64,000 nucleotides of DNA from Candidatus Methylospira mobilis (GTDB lineage: Bacteria > Pseudomonadota > Gammaproteobacteria > Methylococcales > Methylococcaceae). Location: contig NZ_CP044205.1 of the NCBI RefSeq assembly GCF_009498235.1, forward strand, positions 553,716-617,715, read 5' to 3'. Numbering within the stretch: the stretch's first letter is position 1; each line of letters opens with the position of its first letter. Below the pieces are notes generated by a model. It was not told the origin of the DNA. It worked only from the letters and a program-made list of their open reading frames with translations, and ran no database searches. Shown here piece by piece: positions 29,074 through 38,040 of the stretch. The position numbers and the translations under genes are program-made.

Positions 29074-30557
29074 AGGCTGGCCTCCTTTTCCAGACCGGCT
29101 TCCACCATGGCGACCGCCCGGAAAATCGCACGCCCTTTATTCATGGTTTCTTCCCATTCGTTTTGCGGTATCGAATCGTGTACGATACCCGCTCCTGCCT
29201 GAATATGCAGTAATCCGTTCTTGATGACGGCGGTGCGCAACGCGATCGCGGTATCGAGATTACCTGACCAGCCGATGTAGCCGACCGCGCCGGCGTATAC
29301 GCCGCGTTTGACCGGTTCCAGTTCTGCAATGATTTCCATGGCTCTGATCTTGGCCGCGCCACTGACCGTGCCGGCGGGAAAAGTCGCTGCCAGTACATCA
29401 AACGCGTCGTGATCGGGCGCCAGTTTTGCGGAAACATTGGACACGATGTGCATGACATGCGAATAGCGTTCGACGACCATGCGCTCGGTCAATTTTACGC
29501 TGCCGGTCTGCGCGACGCGTCCGGCGTCGTTGCGCCCGAGATCGATCAGCATCAAATGTTCGGCAATTTCCTTCGGATCGGCCAACAGTTCCTGTTCCAG
29601 CTGCCGATCCTGCTCCGGCGTTGCGCCGCGCGGACGGGTGCCTGCGATCGGACGTACCGTGACCATGCCGTCTTCGAGACGCGCCAGGATTTCCGGCGAA
29701 GAGCCGACAATATGAAAATCGCCCAGGTTCAGGTTGAACATATACGGCGATGGGTTCAAGCAACGCAACGCGCGGTACAAATCCATGGCTGATGCGGTGT
29801 AAGGGATGCTCATGCGTTGCGAGAGCACCACCTGCATCACGTCGCCGGCGACAATATACTCCTTGATGCGCCTGACTGCTTGTTCGTAACCTTCACGGGT
29901 AAAACCCGATACGAAGTCGGATTCGTTCACTTGATGCGGTGGTCCCGGCGCCGGAAGCGGCGCCGATTTTTCGCGCAAATAGCGTATCAGCCGGTCGAGC
30001 CGCTGTTCCGCTTTTGCATAGCCGTCGGCTTCGGATACTTGCGCATGGGTAATGACCAGCAGCCTGCCGGACAGGTTGTCGAAAACCAGTACGTCTTCGG
30101 ATACCATCAACAGTATATCCGGGTTGCCGATCGGGTCCGGTTTGTCGTTTTTCAGGCGCGGTTCGATATAGCCTATGGTTTCGTAACCGAAATAGCCGAC
30201 CAGTCCGCCGGTAAAACGCGGCAGTCCTGCAATTTCGGGTACTTTGAACGCGCTTGCATAGTTTTTTATCCATTGCAGCGGATTGTCCGCTACATGGAAT
30301 TCGACATCGGCGCCGTCGTTTTCCACGGTGATTTCATTGCCGCGAACCCGGATACGCGTGCGGCAAGGCAAGCCGATGATCGAGTAGCGTCCCCACTGCT
30401 CTCCGCCATGAACCGATTCGAACAAATAGGAATAGGGCGCATCGGCAAGCTTCAGATAGGCGCTCAATGGCGTATCCAGGTCGGCGAGCACCTGGCGCGC
30501 CAGCGGGATACGGTTGTAGCCCTGCCTGGCGTAGTGGGTATATTGTTCCGGGGTCAT
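29070..30557 (-). CDS. trpE: Anthranilate synthase component I
   Basis: Converts chorismate to anthranilate. The 495-residue protein has the N-terminal feedback-inhibition motif ([15 protein letters not shown] near residue 48, corresponding to the LLES element that binds tryptophan). The chorismate-binding C-terminal half contains [57 protein letters not shown] and AGAGIVHDS. It is coupled to trpG and starts 12 bases after gph. Confidence 0.96.
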   Translation of the reverse strand: MTPEQYTHYARQGYNRIPLARQVLADLDTPLSAYLKLADAPYSYLFESVHGGEQWGRYSIIGLPCRTRIRVRGNEITVENDGADVEFHVADNPLQWIKNYASAFKVPEIAGLPRFTGGLVGYFGYETIGYIEPRLKNDKPDPIGNPDILLMVSEDVLVFDNLSGRLLVITHAQVSEADGYAKAEQRLDRLIRYLREKSAPLPAPGPPHQVNESDFVSGFTREGYEQAVRRIKEYIVAGDVMQVVLSQRMSIPYTASAMDLYRALRCLNPSPYMFNLNLGDFHIVGSSPEILARLEDGMVTVRPIAGTRPRGATPEQDRQLEQELLADPKEIAEHLMLIDLGRNDAGRVAQTGSVKLTERMVVERYSHVMHIVSNVSAKLAPDHDAFDVLAATFPAGTVSGAAKIRAMEIIAELEPVKRGVYAGAVGYIGWSGNLDTAIALRTAVIKNGLLHIQAGAGIVHDSIPQNEWEETMNKGRAIFRAVAMVEAGLEKEASL

Positions 30558-30569
30558 TTCAGCCTGTTG

Positions 30570-31283
30570 TTATTGAGAATCTTCATGGAGCAGCCTAGCC
30601 AGATCAGTCAGAGATGCGACCAGAAAATCCGCCGACAACTCTTCCGGTTTTTCACAACTGCGATACCCATAGGGTACGCAAGCTATGGCGTAACCGGCAG
30701 CGCGTGCGGCTTTCACATCGTTCTCGGAGTCGCCGACCATCAGGCACTCCGCTGGCGTCACTGAAAAGCGCTCGGCAGTTTTCAGCAAGGGCTCGGGGTG
30801 CGGTTTCTGTTTCTCGTACTGGTTGCCGCAGCCGATAAAATCAAAATACCGGGCTATGCCCGCACGTTCCAGCAGCGGCATGGTGAAGTCCGCATGCTTG
30901 TTGGTCAGACAGGCGGTGATGTAACCATCGGCCCTGATTTGCTGCAAGCCTTTCAATGCGCCTGGATAAAGACGGCTGAGATGGAAAACATGTTCCGTAT
31001 AGAGCGATTTGAAGCGCGCGAGCGCGCTGTCATAGTCTTCAGGCGTGTTTTCCGGCTGCATTTGCCCGGTCAGCGCGCGTTTGACCAGCATCGGTACGCC
31101 ATTGCCGATCCAGCCGCGCGCCCTATCGAAACCGGCCGGGGCGCGTCCGGTTTCTTCCAGCATGCGTTCTATAGCCCAAACCAGATCGGGCGCGGTGTCC
31201 ACCAGCGTTCCATCGAGGTCGAACGCGATCAGTTTGGGGTGATAACTCAGTCGCCCGTCAGGCGCGCGCTTTAGCAAGTTCAT
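30570..31283 (-). CDS. gph: Phosphoglycolate phosphatase (HAD superfamily)
   Basis: Hydrolyses 2-phosphoglycolate, a product of DNA repair and of RuBisCO oxygenase. The 237-residue HAD protein has motif [16 protein letters not shown] near residue 19, motif [10 protein letters not shown] near 127, motif III KPHPEP near 157 and motif [18 protein letters not shown] near 178. The first 25 bases overlap rpe. The rpe-gph-trpE order is a classic proteobacterial arrangement. Confidence 0.93.
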   Translation of the reverse strand: MNLLKRAPDGRLSYHPKLIAFDLDGTLVDTAPDLVWAIERMLEETGRAPAGFDRARGWIGNGVPMLVKRALTGQMQPENTPEDYDSALARFKSLYTEHVFHLSRLYPGALKGLQQIRADGYITACLTNKHADFTMPLLERAGIARYFDFIGCGNQYEKQKPHPEPLLKTAERFSVTPAECLMVGDSENDVKAARAAGYAIACVPYGYRSCEKPEELSADFLVASLTDLARLLHEDSQ

Positions 31284-31950
31284 CTCTTAGCGCTTTGATA
31301 ATGCTGTCGTAGCGGTTCGGGTCGCTGTCTTTGCCTGCGCCGAATACCGCCGAGCCGGCGACAAAGGTATCGCAGCCGGCTGCGGCGATTTCGCGGATGT
31401 TATCGACTTTGACGCCGCCGTCGATTTCCAGGCGGATGTCGCGTCCGCTGGCGTCGATGCGCTGACGCACTTCGTGTATCTTGTCGATCACGTAAGGAAT
31501 GAAGGACTGACCGCCGAAACCGGGATTCACCGACATCAACAGGATCATGTCGATTTTGTCCATCGCATAGTCGAGGTAATTAAGCGGCGTGCCGGGGTTG
31601 AATACCAGTCCCGACTTGCAGCCGTTATCGCGTATCAGTTGCAGGCTGCGATCGACATGATCGGATGCTTCCGGATGGAAAGTGATATAGCTGGCGCCCG
31701 CCTTGGCAAAGTCGGGAATGATGCGGTCGACCGGCTTGATCATCAGATGAACGTCGATCGGCGCGGTGACGCCATGCTTGCGCAACGCCTCGCATACCAG
31801 CGGGCCGATGGTCAGGTTCGGGACATAATGATTGTCCATGACGTCGAAGTGTACGACATCTGCCCCGGATTTAAGCGCTTGTTGGACTTCCTCGCCAAGA
31901 CGGGCGAAATCGGCAGACAATATAGAGGGAGCTATCCAGTTATCTTTCAT
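31258..31950 (-). CDS. rpe: Ribulose-phosphate 3-epimerase
   Basis: Interconverts ribulose-5-phosphate and xylulose-5-phosphate in the pentose phosphate and ribulose monophosphate routes. The 230-residue TIM barrel has [16 protein letters not shown] at residues 7-22, [18 protein letters not shown] near 33, VDVHLM near 66, [14 protein letters not shown] near 140 and [11 protein letters not shown] near 176. It is the first gene of the rpe-gph-trp series. Confidence 0.96.
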   Translation of the reverse strand: MKDNWIAPSILSADFARLGEEVQQALKSGADVVHFDVMDNHYVPNLTIGPLVCEALRKHGVTAPIDVHLMIKPVDRIIPDFAKAGASYITFHPEASDHVDRSLQLIRDNGCKSGLVFNPGTPLNYLDYAMDKIDMILLMSVNPGFGGQSFIPYVIDKIHEVRQRIDASGRDIRLEIDGGVKVDNIREIAAAGCDTFVAGSAVFGAGKDSDPNRYDSIIKALRDELAKARA

Positions 31951-32541
31951 ATCACAGGCTCTGGGTGGGTGAGGTGTTGCTCATGAGTCACGACACGGCT
32001 CTGGGCGCGATCAATGACGCAATGAAACCATTGATTTATCGAACTGGGCTATTTTCCCACTTCGCGCAGGCAGCGACAAGCCGAACACGTAGAAGACCCC
32101 GTTGCGCCAATAACGGGAGTTTCCACAGAACCTGTGGATAAATCTGTTGATGGGTCTGTTAACTAGACCGCCGTGTGCGGGTTGGGTTGGGTTGGTTAAA
32201 ATTGATGCATATTCAACTTGTTGAAATTATATACTATTAATGTAAGTTGTTGATACGGTACTGATGTGGTGCGCCGGGGCCGCCGATGTGCATAAAGCCT
32301 CAGGAAGTCATTTGCTTATTGCAAAAACAGCGTTTTTATCTCTGATGCTTCAGGCAGTATCAAGCGCCGTGTGTCCAGCAGAATGGCAAAACCCATAAAC
32401 GCAGCGCCTGCGCTTGTGGGAAAACAAAGACCGGAAGCGGTTGCTCGAATAGTTCTGTTTTCTGATAAACCAGCACGATATCGCCGCGACTGTCCAGATA
32501 ATGATGACCGTATGCATAAAGTTGATAAAAACCGGTCTGGC
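31951..32541. other. Gene-poor region upstream of rpe
   Basis: About 590 bases with no credible gene. It includes a palindromic CCACAG-AAC-CTGTGG at about 32115-32131, which runs into a perfect DnaA-box-like TGTGGATAA, and the short G/T-rich run GGGTTGGGTTGGGTTGG near 32180. The rpe promoter should be in the first 100 bases. No ORF here has family similarity. Confidence 0.5.
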
Positions 32542-32544
32542 TTA

Positions 32545-33383
32545 GAAGCCGTTCATAATCTTTTCAGTAATAACGCCAGGAAGGCCAGATGGATAAACTG
32601 CAAGCCGGTATTGAGCTCGCGCTCGCAGTTTTTCCATAAACGCCGGCATTTTTCCAACCAGGCGAAAGAACGTTCAACCATCCGGCGTTGAGGTATCACC
32701 GCAAAGGTATGTAGCTCGTTACGCCTGGCTGCCTGCACGGGTTGCCCCCGGTTTCTCTTTAACCGCCCGGGCAAACGGTTGTCTGCTGTAACCGCCATCC
32801 ACCAATCCGCTACGCACCTGCTGAAGACTCGAGAAACATCGATCGAAGGCCGCCAGCGCTCCCTGGCGATCGGTTACTTCCGCCGTGCTGACCGCTATCG
32901 CATGCGGCAGACCCTGCGTGTCCACGGCACTATGCCGCTTGATGCCGGAAACTTTTTTGCCCGCGCCGTAGCTTTTATGCCGCGCGCTATCCGTGTTCCT
33001 GACGCTCTGCGCATCGACGATCAAAAAGCTTGTCGAGGCGTTGCGCCCCTGTTTCATGCGGGCCTCGCCACCCTGATTTTTTAAAGCCCGCTCAGAGCGC
33101 TTATGCCTTCCGAATCAGGTTCGCTCCATTTGGCAAAGTATGAATGGACCGTGCGCCATTTCGGAAAGCCGCTGGGCGGCATTCGCCACTGACAGCCGGT
33201 CTTCAACAAGTACAATACGGCGCAGCAGGTTTCGTACCGATCGACCGTACGCGGTTTCGTTCGTTTGCGCACGCTTTCCAGGATCGGTTGGATTTGCTCA
33301 AAGGCTTCTTTACTGATATCGCCCGGGTATTTTTTCTCATTCTGCTATTTTACGACTTTTCAGCAAAAACCGTGAACAGCTTC
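32545..33383 (-). mobile_element. IS5-family insertion sequence, 839 bp, inactivated
   Basis: The ends are GAAGCCGTTCA (32545) and, inverted, GAAGCTGTTCA (ending 33383), flanked on both sides by TTA, consistent with a 3-bp target duplication. Inside lies one transposase gene on the minus strand. The length, the ends and the transposase type agree with an IS5-family element of the IS427/IS1031 kind. It sits between rpe and a LysR gene and does not interrupt a recognisable gene. Confidence 0.8.
32553..33340 (-). pseudogene. Frameshifted IS5-family DDE transposase
   Basis: Read across frames, the protein runs YPGDISKEAFEQIQPILESV, then RKRTKPRTVDRYETCCAVLYLLK, HSYFAKWSEPDSEGISAL, then MKQGRNASTSFLIVDAQSVRNTD (first catalytic Asp in IVDAQSV), KVSGIKRHSAVDTQG and, in a third frame, RMVERSFAWLEKCRRLWKNCER (catalytic Glu). 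One base is missing near 33097 and a further shift occurs in the G-run near 32757. The element should be immobile unless helped in trans. Confidence 0.85.
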
Positions 33384-33424
33384 TTAGTGCACCCTCAATC
33401 CGCAGGGTGTGATCACTCTCCGTT

Positions 33425-34396
33425 TCAACTAACCGGCCTGAGCGCTTTCATGCTCCTGATTTCGTCGAACAGCCATTGACGGAAAGCAATCAGACTTGGC
33501 CGCTGAGCGGTTGCTTCCGTATAAATCAAGTAATAGGTAAAATCCATGGATAGCTCTTGCCGGAATGGGGCAACGAGCCGGCCCGTAGCAATATCGGAGG
33601 CTGCCAGTATGGATTGGGTCAGCGCTACGCCAAGTCCGTCTATGGCTGCTTCCAATGCCAGATAAGCGTGATTGAAATGCATGCCGCGGACAGGATCGAT
33701 TTTTCCTTGCAAGCCTGCGGCTTCCAGCCATATTTCCCAATACGACTGGTGCTCGAACCGATAAATGGGATCGACATGCAGCAACGTATGATGAACCAAA
33801 TCCGAAGGATTACGCAACGGATGCGTGTCCTCCATCAGTTTCGGGCTGCATAGAGGGAGCACGGTAGCGGGAAAAAGCTTTTCTACCCGGAACCCCGGAA
33901 ACTGTCCCGAACCGAACCGGATGGCTATGTCGATACTGCCGAGTTCGACATCGACCAGTTCCTTGTCCTGTAAAAGCGTCATGCTTTTGTTATCGACCAG
34001 TTTCGTGCTGGCCGTAATTCTGACTTCGATATCCGGATGTTTGGCGACAAAACGATGCAGCCGCGGCATCAGCCATTTGTTGGCGAATGACGGCGTCACG
34101 CTGACGGTGAAGATCGGGTCATTGTCGTAAGAGCGCATGTCTTCGACTGCTTCGGCTAGTTGATTAAAACCGGCATGTAGTTTCCCCAGAGCAACCTGAC
34201 CTACCGGCGTCAATGCCAGCGTGCGGCTGCCGCGATGGAACAGCCGAATATCAAGGTTGTCTTCGAGCGCCTTGATTTGATGGCTGATCGCGGCTGGAGT
34301 GACGTGAAGCTCTTCCGCTGCTTTTTTGAAACTCAGATGTCTGGCAGCCGATTCGAAAGCACGCAGCGCGTTTAATGGCGGTAAATGACTGATCAT
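33425..34396 (-). CDS. LysR-family regulator, GcvA type
   Basis: A 323-residue transcriptional regulator. The N-terminal winged helix-turn-helix (LNALRAFESAARHLSFKKAAEELHVTPAAISHQIKALE, about residues 8-46) and the RLFHRGSRTLALTPVG wing are typical of the GcvA subgroup. A periplasmic-binding-like effector domain follows (from about residue 92). The small exported protein gene at 34549 is divergent, so the 150-base space between them may be the control region. The effector and targets are unknown. Confidence 0.88.
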   Translation of the reverse strand: MISHLPPLNALRAFESAARHLSFKKAAEELHVTPAAISHQIKALEDNLDIRLFHRGSRTLALTPVGQVALGKLHAGFNQLAEAVEDMRSYDNDPIFTVSVTPSFANKWLMPRLHRFVAKHPDIEVRITASTKLVDNKSMTLLQDKELVDVELGSIDIAIRFGSGQFPGFRVEKLFPATVLPLCSPKLMEDTHPLRNPSDLVHHTLLHVDPIYRFEHQSYWEIWLEAAGLQGKIDPVRGMHFNHAYLALEAAIDGLGVALTQSILAASDIATGRLVAPFRQELSMDFTYYLIYTEATAQRPSLIAFRQWLFDEIRSMKALRPVS

Positions 34397-34412
34397 GGCG
34401 ATTCTCAGATTA

Positions 34413-34424
34413 GTTTATATAAAC
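34413..34424. promoter_or_regulatory. Palindrome GTTTATATAAAC between divergent genes
   Basis: A perfect 12-bp palindrome lies 17 bases upstream of the LysR-type gene start, in an AT-rich intergenic space shared with the divergent exported-protein gene. LysR regulators often bind near their own promoter, so an operator or an overlapping -10 element is plausible. No further repeats were found. Confidence 0.35.
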
Positions 34425-34548
34425 AATCGGATTATAATTTATCGTTTGTTTCCTTATTGCGAATTATATATAGTTTAACCGTCGGAAATGAAGTGGCAAG
34501 CGTATCAGCATGCCAACTCATCGACTGTTCAGCTAACAGGAGAGATTT

Positions 34549-34848
34549 ATGAAAAACAAGCAACTTTTGTCTGCAGCCCTATTGGCTCTGATTTCAGGAT
34601 ATGGCGTTGCCGGTAGCGCTCAAAATACGTCCGGATCGCGTATTGATGTCTATCCGGAAAGTACCCTTCAACAACAGGTACTAGAGCCCCGCTCTATGAA
34701 GGCGGGCGAATTCGCGCGCTTCGAAGCTATAAACGCAAGGCCATACCCTGATGATTACCCATACCCTGGCGACCAGGGAAATCAGTCTGCCAGCCCTCAT
34801 CAGTCACAGGTGCTCGGGAAGGAAACGAAACAAAAAACCATTCCTTGA
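34549..34848 (+). CDS. Small exported protein of unknown function
   Basis: A 99-residue protein that I do not recognise. AGGAG lies upstream of the ATG (AACAGGAGAGATTTATG). Residues 1-22 form a Sec signal peptide (KNKQLLSAALLALISGYGVAGS). The mature part is hydrophilic and contains a tyrosine/proline/aspartate stretch, ARPYPDDYPYPGDQ, near residues 65-78, followed by Gln/Ser/His-rich sequence. No cysteine is present. It is divergent from the GcvA-like regulator, which may control it. Confidence 0.7.
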   Translation: MKNKQLLSAALLALISGYGVAGSAQNTSGSRIDVYPESTLQQQVLEPRSMKAGEFARFEAINARPYPDDYPYPGDQGNQSASPHQSQVLGKETKQKTIP

Positions 34849-34878
34849 CGGAACGGCCGATCAGTGAAAAACGGAAAA

Positions 34879-35382
34879 TTATTGCAGCGCGCTGACTTTT
34901 GTTGGCGCGTTGTCCGCACTGATATTGCCCTGACAGTTGCTTAACAGCAAGGAAGGAGGAGACATGGTGAACATGAAGGACGAGGTCTTGCTCAAAGTGC
35001 TAAGGCCGAGTATTTGACGGCTTTCTCCAGGGAATACAGCAGCTTCTACATTATTGAGTATGCAATGATGACCAATATCGATGGATTGAATCAAATAAAC
35101 GGAAACCATTTTGATGCTGCCGTCAGCCATGACGCCTTTGATATCGTATGCGTATTTTGCGGCTCCGTTTTCTTTCAGAACGGCTAGGGTATTTTCATTA
35201 ATAACCGTATGGCTGGAACCGGTGTCGATGAGAAAATCCGTACTGCTCCCGCCTTTGAGATGGACTGGAACGTAAAAGGTGCCTGCATCGCTTTGTCGCA
35301 TGGCAATATGCTTATCCGCCTCGCCTGCAAAACCGAGTCCAAAAGGCAAAACACAGGCAATCATCAGAATAAGCCGCTTCAT
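34879..35382 (-). CDS. Retropepsin-like aspartic protease, exported
   Basis: The ATG at 35382 has AAGGTGG upstream and gives a 167-residue protein starting MKRLILMIACVLPFGLGFAG, a signal peptide. The mature domain carries the single DTGSS motif (FLIDTGSSHTVIN, near residue 50) and a later ILGLSTL segment, the hallmarks of single-domain retropepsin-like proteases that act as dimers. The substrate is not predictable. It converges with the small exported protein gene 30 bases away. Confidence 0.82.
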   Translation of the reverse strand: MKRLILMIACVLPFGLGFAGEADKHIAMRQSDAGTFYVPVHLKGGSSTDFLIDTGSSHTVINENTLAVLKENGAAKYAYDIKGVMADGSIKMVSVYLIQSIDIGHHCILNNVEAAVFPGESRQILGLSTLSKTSSFMFTMSPPSLLLSNCQGNISADNAPTKVSALQ

Positions 35383-35900
35383 AGCTACTACCACCTTTGC
35401 AGTTACACGTATATCTACCGGGCTGCATTGCGCACGAACTCAGATAGACCGTGAGTCAAAACGAATGGCCGACAATCGGTCACGATACCTTGGACGTTGC
35501 CAGTTATGGTTAATCAACCGGAGATACCCGGCGTCTCCTGTACCATTGGCCTTATTGCGCGGCCCCTGCAACGAGCGATTCTTTTTGGATGCTGAACGAT
35601 AGCACCAAAAAACACGATAAACAATATATTTACCGGCAGTTCTCGAAAAAACCATGTACCGGGCAGGATATTGATCGCACTGAAGAAACCCTTGACACAC
35701 CAGAGGCTCTCTATATCCTGTCGCGGCGTATGGCGTATGGCGTATGGCGTATGGCGTATGGCGTATGGCGTATGGCGTATGGCGTATGGCGTATGGCGTA
35801 TGCTCCAGCAGCAAACGCGGGTCATCGGCAAATCTGCCTTCACAGGTGTAAAACAAATCGGAGGTGAACCGGTAGACGGTCAATCACGGTTATGCAGCTA
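35383..35900. other. Gene-free stretch around the heptamer array
   Basis: Upstream of the protease gene there is no convincing coding sequence up to the IS remnant at 35901. The minus-strand ORFs through it are made of the heptamer repeat. The protease promoter should be within the first 100 bases. Confidence 0.5.
35725..35801. repeat. Heptamer tandem repeat (GGCGTAT) x 11
   Basis: Seventy-seven bases made of eleven perfect copies of GGCGTAT (read on the other strand as ATACGCC). It lies in an approximately 500-base gene-free stretch between the protease gene and IS debris. As 7 is not divisible by 3, all frames through it encode the same 7-residue cycle, which creates false ORFs. Such uninterrupted arrays change length easily by slippage. 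Confidence 0.97.
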
Positions 35901-36395
35901 GGTTCTGTTGACGTATCACCGCAACCAAATGAGAGCTGAGACGAAGTGAAGGAAGGCCATGTAGTTGCGAGCCGTTTTTTCAAAACGCGAAAATATTCGC
36001 CGTTAATGTTTGATTTTGTTGAATAAGCATTCAATCAGATGGCGTTCCTTGTAAATAAACCAATCGCACTCGCGCACCTTGCTTCGATTGCAGCGCGGAG
36101 GAATGACGGCTTTCATATCCCTTGCTACGATGGCCTGGACCACGCATCGCTGTCATGGCCTTTGTCGCCGACAAACGCACGCGCACCCGCTGGCGTCAGC
36201 GCTGGCAAGGTTTCAACCTGTCCGATGTCACTGGCCAGCCTTCCGGTCAGTACGAATTCGAGAGGATTCCCCAAGTCATCCGTGATGGCGTGAATCCTGG
36301 CAGTAAAGCCGCCCTTCGATCGTCCCAAGGCTTCGTCCCCGGCATTGCTACCCGCCGCGCCACCGGCGCAGGGATGAGCCCGGTTGATGGCTTAA
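35901..36395 (-). mobile_element. Remnant of an IS5-family element, copy A
   Basis: One end, GGTTCTGTTGACG at 35901, looks like the terminal repeat. Reading on the minus strand, the transposase segments are DRSKGGFTARIHAITDDLGN, SDIGQ, AFVGDKGHDSDA, then in other frames VIPPRCNRSKVRECDWFIYK and RRIFSRFEKTARNYMAFLHFVSAL. Several frameshifts separate them, and the N-terminal third is missing. A second partial copy in the opposite orientation lies at 47645-48005. Confidence 0.75.
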
Positions 36396-36507
36396 CCCCT
36401 TTTCGGAAGGGACAATAAGCAATAAAAGGATCAGACCTTACGCTAAACCGTCGATTCTCGATTTCTGTCAACAAAGCCGCTTATCGGATAATATGCCGCG
36501 CCGGTCG

Positions 36508-36741
36508 TTACTTCGCGTCGTCTGCCCAAACTTTTTGAGTTTCTGCAATTACACTCTCGGGTACTTTACTGCATTCGCGTCTGGCGAAGGCCGATCCTTC
36601 GGGGTGTTTCACCTTCACTGCGCCATCTATATGAACCGGATAGCCGGCTGGGATTATTGCTTCTGATACAGATCTGCCAAAGTTCGACGTTAATTTGATA
36701 GTGCTGCCGGGTAATCCAGCATTGGACCAGTAGTCAGTCAT
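36508..36741 (-). CDS. Hypothetical protein, possible second half of a split gene
   Basis: A 77-residue frame from the ATG at 36741 (MTDYWSNAGLPGSTIKLTSN), four bases after the stop of the next upstream gene. I do not recognise it. Features seen are a single cysteine (ARRECSKVPE) and a basic central part (GAVKVKHPEGS). No ribosome site precedes the ATG, and the frame also opens further upstream in overlap with its neighbour. It may therefore be the C-terminal part of that gene after a frameshift. Confidence 0.4.
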   Translation of the reverse strand: MTDYWSNAGLPGSTIKLTSNFGRSVSEAIIPAGYPVHIDGAVKVKHPEGSAFARRECSKVPESVIAETQKVWADDAK

Positions 36742-36745
36742 TGGT

Positions 36746-37174
36746 CTACGCGGCCATGTACGAAGGGTCTTTCGTATAGCCTGCAATCCAGGCATTAGCA
36801 GCCTTTTCATCAGCGAAGTGGATTTGTCCTTCCTCGACGACAGGGCGTGAAATGCCGTCGTACCCTGCTATTGGATTTATTAAGAGCCGTCCTGCTGGGT
36901 CGTACATGCCCAGATTTCCATACCATCGCTGTTTCCTGGCGAACATGTTCTCATCCAGCCCGGAGCCGTTCCACTGATACCTCCGCTGAAGCCCGGAACC
37001 GGCAACAACCGCCATATGCGAACAATCCGCCGTTGCTTCGAGGCGCGCGCCAGGTTCGAAGACCAATTCGATCTGCGCTTCCTCTGCGCGCAAGCCGGCA
37101 GCGGCCAGAAACAGGCTAGCCCAAAAGGCAGTCGGGCGGCGACTGCTTTGTAGAAAATGAGGCCGGAAAATCAA
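36746..37174 (-). CDS. Hypothetical exported protein with a TTG start
   Basis: A 142-residue frame whose only sensible start is TTG at 37174, with GAGGTG seven bases before it. The first about 30 residues resemble a signal sequence (FWASLFLAAAGLRAEE). The rest contains LVFEPGARLEATADCS and a Trp/Tyr/Gly-rich middle (RRYQWNGSGLDENMFARKQRWYGNLGMYDPAG), reminiscent of short beta repeats. No family was recognised. It may be the front half of one gene with the ORF that follows it. Confidence 0.45.
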   Translation of the reverse strand: MIFRPHFLQSSRRPTAFWASLFLAAAGLRAEEAQIELVFEPGARLEATADCSHMAVVAGSGLQRRYQWNGSGLDENMFARKQRWYGNLGMYDPAGRLLINPIAGYDGISRPVVEEGQIHFADEKAANAWIAGYTKDPSYMAA

Positions 37175-37234
37175 TGTTCACCTCAATGAGTCAGGCCCCT
37201 TTCCGGTACATATATTGCCAGTGTCTCTGTCACA

Positions 37235-37376
37235 AAAGACTAGGTGATTAGCACTAATGTTCACAAGCCATTGATTACTGGTGCAGGGCGGAAATTAGTT
37301 TGTCCTTATAATTCCAATGGCTTCCATTGGTCGAATCCATACTTTCGTGAATTTCGGTGCTAATCACCAAAGACTA
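37235..37376. mobile_element. 126-bp MITE with 12-bp terminal repeats and 8-bp target duplication
   Basis: GGTGATTAGCAC (37243-37254) and its perfect complement (37357-37368) bound a 126-bp segment with no coding capacity. Immediately outside both ends is AAAGACTA (37235-37242 and 37369-37376), an 8-bp direct repeat that marks transposition. The right-hand duplication contains the stop codon of the esterase gene, so the insertion happened exactly at that gene's end. The mobilising transposase is not in the window. Confidence 0.88.
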
Positions 37377-38036
37377 TTCCTCCAATAGTTCCAGCAACCA
37401 CTGTCTGATATCGCCGATTTCATGGGCGCATACCGAATGCTGCATCGCATATTCGTGCCAATCTACATCATAGCCTTGTTCCGTAAGCTTTTTTCTGGCC
37501 GCAATCCCAAGGCGATACGGCACCACGGTATCGTCCGTACCGTGCGCAATGAAGACGGGCAGGCGGGTCGGGGAAACCGGCACCGCGTCCGGATCGGAAA
37601 GGTAGGAAGACAGCACCATGACGCCGCCCAGCGGTTCTGCGCTGGCAAACGCCGTTTCCAGCGCGATGACGCCGCCCTGGGAGAATCCCGCCAGAATGAT
37701 GAGGTTGGCGGCGATGCCGCGCGCGCGTTCGCGCGCGACAAACCGGCCGATGGCGTCCACGGACTTTCCGATGCCGACGGGATCGCGCGCGCCGTCGATG
37801 TCCATGGCTACGATGTCGTACCAGGCCGGCATGACGTAACCGCCGTTGATCGTTACCGGCTGCCTGGGCGCGTGCGGAAAAATGAAGCGCACCGCGTAAT
37901 CGGAGGGCAACGCCAGCTGTTTGGCGACCGGCTCGAAATCGTGACCGTCCGCTCCCAGTCCATGCAGCCAGATGACCGAGGCCGTAGCCGGTGTTTTGGG
38001 TTCTATTTCTATGCAGGGGAGTAATTTGTCGGTCAT
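37374..38036 (-). CDS. Carboxylesterase / phospholipase, alpha/beta hydrolase
   Basis: A 220-residue serine esterase of the carboxylesterase/lysophospholipase group. Visible are VIWLHGLGADGHDFEPV at residues 21-37, PHAPRQPVTINGGYVMPAWYD near 54, the nucleophile elbow GFSQGGVIA near 118 with the catalytic Ser, the Asp in AHGTDDTVVPY near 168 and the His in MQHSVCAHEI near 200. The stop codon lies in the target duplication of the adjacent MITE. It starts four bases after the downstream end of the next upstream gene. Confidence 0.9.
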   Translation of the reverse strand: MTDKLLPCIEIEPKTPATASVIWLHGLGADGHDFEPVAKQLALPSDYAVRFIFPHAPRQPVTINGGYVMPAWYDIVAMDIDGARDPVGIGKSVDAIGRFVARERARGIAANLIILAGFSQGGVIALETAFASAEPLGGVMVLSSYLSDPDAVPVSPTRLPVFIAHGTDDTVVPYRLGIAARKKLTEQGYDVDWHEYAMQHSVCAHEIGDIRQWLLELLEE

Positions 38037-38040
38037 GGCG

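Noticed and set aside
32110-32140. DnaA-box-like TGTGGATAA near a CCACAG palindrome as an origin
   Set aside because: Only one good box, no dnaA/dnaN neighbourhood and no AT-rich unwinding cluster were seen.
35725-35801. CRISPR-like repetition
   Set aside because: The unit is 7 bases with no spacers, so it is a microsatellite.
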